NCBI RefSeq assembly: GCF_003207795.1 | Contig: NZ_NIRT01000014.1 | Span: 1 to 64,000, forward strand | Source of the DNA: Komagataeibacter nataicola | GTDB taxonomy: Bacteria; Pseudomonadota; Alphaproteobacteria; Acetobacterales; Acetobacteraceae | Reading direction: 5' to 3' | Length of the DNA: 64,000 nt | Part shown: piece by piece, positions 59,835 through 64,000 of the stretch | How positions within the stretch are numbered: the first letter of the stretch is position 1 | How the letters are laid out: every line of letters starts with the position of its first letter | Notes under the pieces: generated by a model | The model's input: only the letters and a program-made list of their open reading frames with translations | Told to the model about the DNA's origin: nothing | Database searches by the model: none | Program-made: the position numbers and the translations under genes

Positions 59835-60806
59835 TTACTGCTCGGCCAATGTATAGACGCTGCTGAAGTCGAGATCGCGCGCTACATAGATCTGCACCAT
59901 GTTGCCCTGCTGCACATACAGGCTGGGCGGCACGTTGCTGGTCTGGCTGAGGATGATCTTTTCCACCTGGCTGACGACGGAGTTGGTGTCGTCGCTGCTG
60001 GTGGTGATGCTGGTGGTGCCGGGCTTGGAGGCGAGGTTGGTGATGGCCTGCACCATCATCTGCCCCACATTGGTGATGATCGACACCATGATCGCATCGC
60101 CAAAGCGCGCCCAGAAATGCGTATTGACCTTGCCCTTCACCCCGCTGCCGCCAAGCGGCGTGGTGCCGGGGCTGAGCAGGTCTATGCTCACGCCCTCGGG
60201 GTTGCGCAGGCGCAGCCAGTTCACGAAAATACGGTTCTGGCCATATTGCAGGGCGGATGTCACCTCGCCTTCCGCCACCGCTCCCTTGTCGATCAGGCGC
60301 ACCTTGCCGTTGATGGAATAGACATCATGGCTGACCCGGCAGGTGACCAGTCCGGGCAGGGTGGTGTTGATCTCGTTGATCGTGCCGCACGGGATCAGCG
60401 TGCCCTTGCCCACGATCAGGTTCTGGCCGCGCAGCAGGCTGGCATGGGCGGTGGGCGTGCTCTCGGGCAGCAGGCGGGTCAGCAGCGGGTTATCGGTCTT
60501 GGTCGCTGCCGTGGCGGCAGCGGGCGTCGCCGCCGGGGGGGTGGTGGTATCGGCCACGGGGGTTGCGAAGGTGAAATCATGGCCAAGCCTGCGCTTCATG
60601 GCGGCATCTTCAGCGCTGTCCACCGCAGGCGCGGGGGTTGCTGCGGGTGCGGGTGGCGCGGCGGGCGGGCACGAGGCCTGTCCCTGCCCGTCGACCATGA
60701 CGGTGCTGCCGGGGCATTTCAGGGTCAGGTGGGCTGCATCCTGCGCGTGGGCGGGGCTGGCCAGCGCGCACAGCGCCAGCGCACAGGCAGGGGCCACGTG
60801 CTTCAT
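59835..60806 (-). CDS. VirB10/TrbI-like protein with a cleavable signal peptide
   Basis: 323 residues. The C-terminal half is the VirB10/TrbI beta-barrel domain: SLLRGQNLIVGKGTLIPCGT, TCRVSHDVYSINGKVRLIDKG, LLSPGTTPLGGSGVKGKVNT and a terminal QQGNMVQIYVARDLDFSSVY. A Pro/Ala-rich linker precedes it. Normal VirB10 starts with a cytosolic tail and an uncleaved inner-membrane helix; this one starts MKHVAPACALALCALASPAH with an AHAQ cleavage site, so it should lie wholly in the periplasm/outer membrane. Overlaps the VirB9 gene by 4 bases. Confidence 0.85.
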   Translation of the reverse strand: MKHVAPACALALCALASPAHAQDAAHLTLKCPGSTVMVDGQGQASCPPAAPPAPAATPAPAVDSAEDAAMKRRLGHDFTFATPVADTTTPPAATPAAATAATKTDNPLLTRLLPESTPTAHASLLRGQNLIVGKGTLIPCGTINEINTTLPGLVTCRVSHDVYSINGKVRLIDKGAVAEGEVTSALQYGQNRIFVNWLRLRNPEGVSIDLLSPGTTPLGGSGVKGKVNTHFWARFGDAIMVSIITNVGQMMVQAITNLASKPGTTSITTSSDDTNSVVSQVEKIILSQTSNVPPSLYVQQGNMVQIYVARDLDFSSVYTLAEQ

Positions 60807-61696
60807 GATGCCCCATCACGCACGACCCGGCGCACCATGGGCGAGATGGTGCCGCCCGGCGCACTGCCCAGCGAGGGATTGAACCCGTCATTGACCACGC
60901 CAATCACCAGGCTTCCGTAGCGGATGCGCCATTGCCGGGCGGTCATCTGGGCGGCGAGGATATTGTGGTCACGCCCCAGCACCACGGCGTTGACCACCGT
61001 TTCCTGCCCGCTTTCGTTCATGACATACAGCGTGGGAAGCACCCCGTTTTCAGGGAAGCGGAAATAGGTGAAGCGATAGTCATCCCACACGTTCAGGGGT
61101 GCGATGGCCCGGTCCTGCGTGCCATCCGAGCGGCGATAGGCGGTATTATGCGGCCCGTCGCCATACGGGTCGGCCAGTTCGGCCTCGATGTGGCTGGCGC
61201 GCGCGGCAGCGGCCTTTTTGCCGTCATCCTCATCGGGGTAGATATAGGTCAGCTCCACCGTGGCCTGCGCCAGCGCCCACGGCGTGGAGGCGAAGACGGT
61301 GCGCATGTGGCCATCTACCCCCTTCTCCTGTCGGCCGCCCACGTAATGCAGCAGGATATGGTAGGTGTGCCGGTCGGTCACGATGGTCAGGTTGGTGTCG
61401 CTCTCCTGCGCCTTGGGGCGGATGAAGCAGTGGTTCTCGCGGCAGGCGAAGGACCAGCCGCCCTCCTCGCCAAAGGCGTGGGTGACGTAATGCTCGTCGG
61501 GGGCAAGGGTGATGTCGGTCGCAATCCCCACCACGCCGTCGACTTCCACCGTATCACGCGGGTTATAGATGACCGACTTGATGCGATAGTCATACGGCGA
61601 GGTGCTCTTGCGTCCCGTCGCTCCGGCAGGCTGGGGGCACAGGACCGGCGCCATGAGGGCCGCCACCATTGCCATGCGCCATGGGGTGGGTGTCAT
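60803..61696 (-). CDS. VirB9-like outer-membrane core protein
   Basis: 297 residues with a signal peptide (ending QPAGATG). VirB9/TrbG N-terminal domain: YDYRIKSVIYNPRDTVEVDG, TDITLAPDEHYVTHAFGEEG and HCFIRPKAQESDTNLTIVTD. C-terminal domain: DDYRFTYFRFPENGVLPTLY and IRYGSLVIGVVNDGFN. VirB9 forms the outer ring of type IV secretion systems with VirB7 and VirB10. It overlaps both neighbours by 4 bases. Confidence 0.92.
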   Translation of the reverse strand: MTPTPWRMAMVAALMAPVLCPQPAGATGRKSTSPYDYRIKSVIYNPRDTVEVDGVVGIATDITLAPDEHYVTHAFGEEGGWSFACRENHCFIRPKAQESDTNLTIVTDRHTYHILLHYVGGRQEKGVDGHMRTVFASTPWALAQATVELTYIYPDEDDGKKAAAARASHIEAELADPYGDGPHNTAYRRSDGTQDRAIAPLNVWDDYRFTYFRFPENGVLPTLYVMNESGQETVVNAVVLGRDHNILAAQMTARQWRIRYGSLVIGVVNDGFNPSLGSAPGGTISPMVRRVVRDGAS

Positions 61697-61923
61697 GGGT
61701 GGGCATCCTGTGCGGCGGGGGGAGCAGGGGTGGCAGACGTGAGCGCTGTCCGGCCCGACAGTTCAGGCGGCGGGGTACGGTTGACCTGCACCAGATGCCA
61801 CATGTTGGGCTGCCTGACATGGCCCGGTCGGGGCGTGCAGCCCGCCAGCAGCAGGCCCATCGCCACGATGCCCAGGCGCGTGCCCGCAGGCCGCAGGGAA
61901 AACGGAATGCCAGCCTGACTCAC
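61693..61923 (-). CDS. VirB7-like lipoprotein
   Basis: 76 residues from GTG 61923. The leader LGIVAMGLLLAGC has a lipobox (LAGC). The mature peptide is short and Pro-rich, as in VirB7, which stabilises VirB9 at the outer membrane. Position directly before VirB9, with a 4-base overlap, supports this. Sequence similarity alone would be too weak. Confidence 0.7.
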   Translation of the reverse strand: MSQAGIPFSLRPAGTRLGIVAMGLLLAGCTPRPGHVRQPNMWHLVQVNRTPPPELSGRTALTSATPAPPAAQDAHP

Positions 61924-62045
61924 AGACCGTATGGCCCGACCCTGTACATGCCCACTACCGATTGCTCAAATCCGTCTCTTGACACCGTTCGCATGCGAAA
62001 AGGATAAAAAAGCCCCCTGTTATTGGCAAGTCCGGGAAGGAAGAA

Positions 62046-62780
62046 ATGCACCGCCCGTTCCTTCTCGCGTTTTTTGTGTGGCTTTCGTGCGGCCTGACCG
62101 GGCCGGTAGCGGCGGCCGTGCCCGCTCTGCCTCTGGCCACGCTTGCGCAGCGCTGCGCGCCCGATACCGCGCCGCGCACGCTCATGCTGGTTGTGGCACA
62201 GGAATCAGCGGGCGTGCCGTGGGCCATTCATGTCAATGGTCCGTACCGCCTGCCCCGACCACCCGCCAGCGAGGCCGAGGCCATCGCCACCGTGCGCTGG
62301 CTGGCGGCCCACGGGCATGATTTTGATACAGGGCTGCTGCAGGTCAACAGCCGCAACGCCACGCGGCTGGGGCTGGACCCCGCCGCCCTGCTCGAGCCAT
62401 GCCGCAACCTGCGCGTGGCCAGCCTGATCCTGCATGAATGCTACCGCGCGGCCCTGCCCGATGCGGCCAGCCCGCAGGCCGCGCTGCGCCACGCGCTGAG
62501 CTGCTACAATACCGGCAGCCCCACGCGCGGGCTGCGCAATGGCTATGTTGATGGCCTGCTGGCCCGCGCGGCGCAGCCGGGTTCCCCGGCAACGCTGATG
62601 ATACCGGCCCTCGAGGCTCCGCCCGCGCCGCCCGATGGCGCACCGGCTTCCCCGCCGCCCGCGCCACCTCCGGCAGACCCGCCCGGCCACGACCCGCAGC
62701 GCGATGGCGCGCCAGGGCAGGATGCCTTCACGCATGCGCCGCGCGATGTGTTCACGCCCCCTGCCGCCGCGCAGGACTGA
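62046..62780 (+). CDS. VirB1-like lytic transglycosylase
   Basis: 244 residues. Signal peptide ends VAAAVPA. SLT-like domain with the catalytic Glu in VVAQESAGVPWAIHV and the supporting GLLQVNSRNATRLGLDP and LSCYNTGSPTRG motifs, typical of VirB1/IagB-type peptidoglycan hydrolases. The last 70 residues are a Pro-rich tail. Divergent from the VirB7-VirB9-VirB10 operon across 122 bases. It should open the cell wall for the secretion core. Confidence 0.85.
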   Translation: MHRPFLLAFFVWLSCGLTGPVAAAVPALPLATLAQRCAPDTAPRTLMLVVAQESAGVPWAIHVNGPYRLPRPPASEAEAIATVRWLAAHGHDFDTGLLQVNSRNATRLGLDPAALLEPCRNLRVASLILHECYRAALPDAASPQAALRHALSCYNTGSPTRGLRNGYVDGLLARAAQPGSPATLMIPALEAPPAPPDGAPASPPPAPPPADPPGHDPQRDGAPGQDAFTHAPRDVFTPPAAAQD

Positions 62781-62849
62781 ATGCCCGCGCATAGACCTGC
62801 ATCGTGCAGGCGGCGGCCATGCCCAAAACCACCACGGCAGATGGGCGGC

Positions 62850-62902
62850 TTGCATGTAATATCAGATCCATAATCCGCCACCACCGTGGCGGTAGCATGC
62901 AA
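62850..62902. promoter_or_regulatory. Hairpin in the leader of the DUF1269 gene
   Basis: Outer TTGCATG (62850-62856) and CATGCAA (62896-62902); inner perfect CCGCCAC (62875-62881) and GTGGCGG (62886-62892). Ends 11 bases before the start codon; may modulate translation. Confidence 0.45.
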
Positions 62903-62913
62903 CGGAGTATCCC

Positions 62914-63450
62914 ATGTCCGATCTGATCGTTATCGGCTTTGACAGCCAGGACGAAGCCACGGCCGCGCTGACCGAATGCAAGAAGCTGGAAAAGGAATAC
63001 CTGCTTGACCTTGAGGACGCGGTTGTCGTGGTCCGTGGGGCGGATGGCAAGCTGCACCTGCAGCAGAGCATCAACCTTGAAAAGGTCGGTGCCTCCTATG
63101 GCCTGTTCTCGGGCGGGTTCTGGGGCGCGCTGGTTGGCCTGCTGTGCCTGAACCCGCTGGCAGGCTTTGTCGCGGGCAGCATCGTGGGGGCTGGCGCCGG
63201 GGCGATTGCGGGCAAGATGTCCGATTACGGCATTGATGACAATTTCATCAAGTCGCTCGGCTCGACCATTCCCGCCAATACGTCTGCCCTGTTCGTGCTG
63301 GTGCGCAAGTCGCAGCCCGACAAGGTTCTGGCTGACCTGAGCCAGTTCAAGGGCCACGCCCGCGTGCTGCAGACCTCGCTTTCGCCCGCCAATGAAAGCA
63401 AGCTGCGCGCGGCCCTGGGCCAGATGGCCGCAGTCGCTCCCACCGCCTGA
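62914..63450 (+). CDS. DUF1269-family membrane-associated protein
   Basis: 178 residues. N-terminal DLIVIGFDSQDEATAALTEC, then DLEDAVVVVRGADGKLHLQQ and a Gly-rich hydrophobic stretch (GLFSGGFWGALVGLLCLNPL, AGSIVGAGAGAIAGK, about 68-108), the family hallmark. The function of the family is not established; members are often stress-linked in alphaproteobacteria. Single gene with a hairpin leader. Confidence 0.85.
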   Translation: MSDLIVIGFDSQDEATAALTECKKLEKEYLLDLEDAVVVVRGADGKLHLQQSINLEKVGASYGLFSGGFWGALVGLLCLNPLAGFVAGSIVGAGAGAIAGKMSDYGIDDNFIKSLGSTIPANTSALFVLVRKSQPDKVLADLSQFKGHARVLQTSLSPANESKLRAALGQMAAVAPTA

Positions 63451-63499
63451 AGACCCGCCCCCGCATGGCCGTGGCGCCTGCGGGGGACAGTCCCGCCAG

Positions 63500-63581
63500 A
63501 AAGTTTTTTGCTGAGGCTTTTTTCACAAAGCCTCAGATCACGCCGCTTTTTTGCGAAAGGGTGGCACCCGAAAACTTTTAT
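63500..63581. repeat. Dispersed double-hairpin element, copy 11
   Basis: AGAAAGTTTTTTGCTGAGGC, hairpin GAGGC/GCCTC, diverged GCCGC/GTGGC hairpin, ends CACCCGAAAACTTTTATCA. Compensating changes keep the first stem (GAGGC with GCCTC instead of GAAGC with GCTTC). Confidence 0.75.
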
Positions 63582-63714
63582 CAGTCAGTTGTTTTTCAAG
63601 TTGAATAATGATGCCCGCGGCCGCAAGAAAACGCCCGGTCCTGGCCTGCACGTCATGGCTTTTTCACACGTAGCCGTGAACGGCTTTTGTGGCGCAGGGT
63701 GATAGGGTGGGTGC

Positions 63715-64000
63715 ATGCGGTTCACCGGTTTTTCCCTTTCCCTGCGCGGCATGGCCGTGGCGGGTGCGTTGTTCGCCTCTGGCCTTGCGGGCCAGCCGGT
63801 GCAGGCCTGCGCGCGTGAGGCGCTGCACACGGCCTGGACCTCGCAGCGCGTGCTCAATGCCGTTGCCGTGGCGGATAACGGGCGCATGTTCGTCTCTTTC
63901 CCGTATTGGGGTGGGGGTGGCGGTGGCCCGAGTGTGGCCGAGGTCGATGCGCAGGGTGTGCCCCATGCCTTTCCCGATGCGCGCTGGAACCACGTTGATG
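63715..64000 (+). CDS. Yellow/MRJP-like (major royal jelly protein family) protein, 3' partial
   Basis: The first 95 residues; the frame runs off the window. Signal peptide MRFTGFSLSLRGMAVAGALF...GQPVQAC, with a possible lipobox-like Cys. LNAVAVADNGRMFVSFPYWG then PSVAEVDAQGVPHAFPDARW is the first blade of the MRJP/yellow propeller, related to lactonases. The role in bacteria is unclear; a periplasmic sugar-lactone or quinone-related enzyme is possible. Confidence 0.8.
   Translation, partial: MRFTGFSLSLRGMAVAGALFASGLAGQPVQACAREALHTAWTSQRVLNAVAVADNGRMFVSFPYWGGGGGGPSVAEVDAQGVPHAFPDARWNHVD

Overview
The window looks like a chromosomal segment of a high-GC alphaproteobacterium, most likely an acetic acid bacterium (Acetobacteraceae, Komagataeibacter/Gluconacetobacter-like). 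This is inferred from GC-rich codon use, the mix of families (TonB receptors, a SMP-30 lactonase, a yellow/MRJP-like protein, cobalamin-dependent MetH) and a dispersed intergenic palindrome family. No species call can be proven from the sequence alone.

Layout. 1-18.0 kb is core-like chromosome: a TonB-dependent receptor cut by the window edge, an NCS2 nucleobase permease, an OmpH/Skp-like chaperone, xseA, purD, a DHA2-type MFS exporter, a cvpA-purF-SDR-ybaK operon in which the SDR lacks its catalytic residues, a degenerate HisE/MazG-like gene, metH, and a small CobW-like protein that keeps the CxCC motif but not the GTPase P-loop. 18.2-24.7 kb is visibly AT-rich and looks acquired: two GT-C type membrane glycosyltransferases and a GtrB-like GT2 enzyme, with IS256- and IS1182-family remnants at its two sides.

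24.79-40.24 kb is an integrated genetic element. Its 16-bp direct repeats end exactly in the 3' end of tRNA-Arg(CCG). Tandem 12-mers beside both ends look like integrase arm sites. It carries a P4-type tyrosine integrase, HigBA, a regulator with flanking palindromes, an XRE regulator, a second dead integrase, a solitary HsdR-N type nuclease with small membrane/lipoprotein genes, an operon of eight tiny mostly overlapping genes, two AlpA/Xis-like proteins and a primase plus DUF927 ATPase replication module. No capsid, terminase or conjugation genes are seen, so it resembles a phage satellite or a minimal integrative element.

40.3-64 kb returns to core-like genes: a lipoprotein alpha/beta hydrolase, polA, an atypical SCO-like protein, an orphan peptide-type binding protein, a YddA/SbmA-like ABC transporter, a zinc uptake operon (znuCBA) behind a perfect Zur-like palindrome, LysE, a second TonB receptor, fumC, a Tat-exported lactonase, an ABM monooxygenase, an orphan type IV secretion outer-membrane core (VirB7, VirB9, VirB10-like, VirB1-like), a DUF1269 protein and the start of a yellow/MRJP-like gene.

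Eleven copies of an approximately 80-bp double-hairpin repeat sit in intergenic gaps of the core regions. None was seen inside the island or the glycosyltransferase block, which supports a foreign origin for both.
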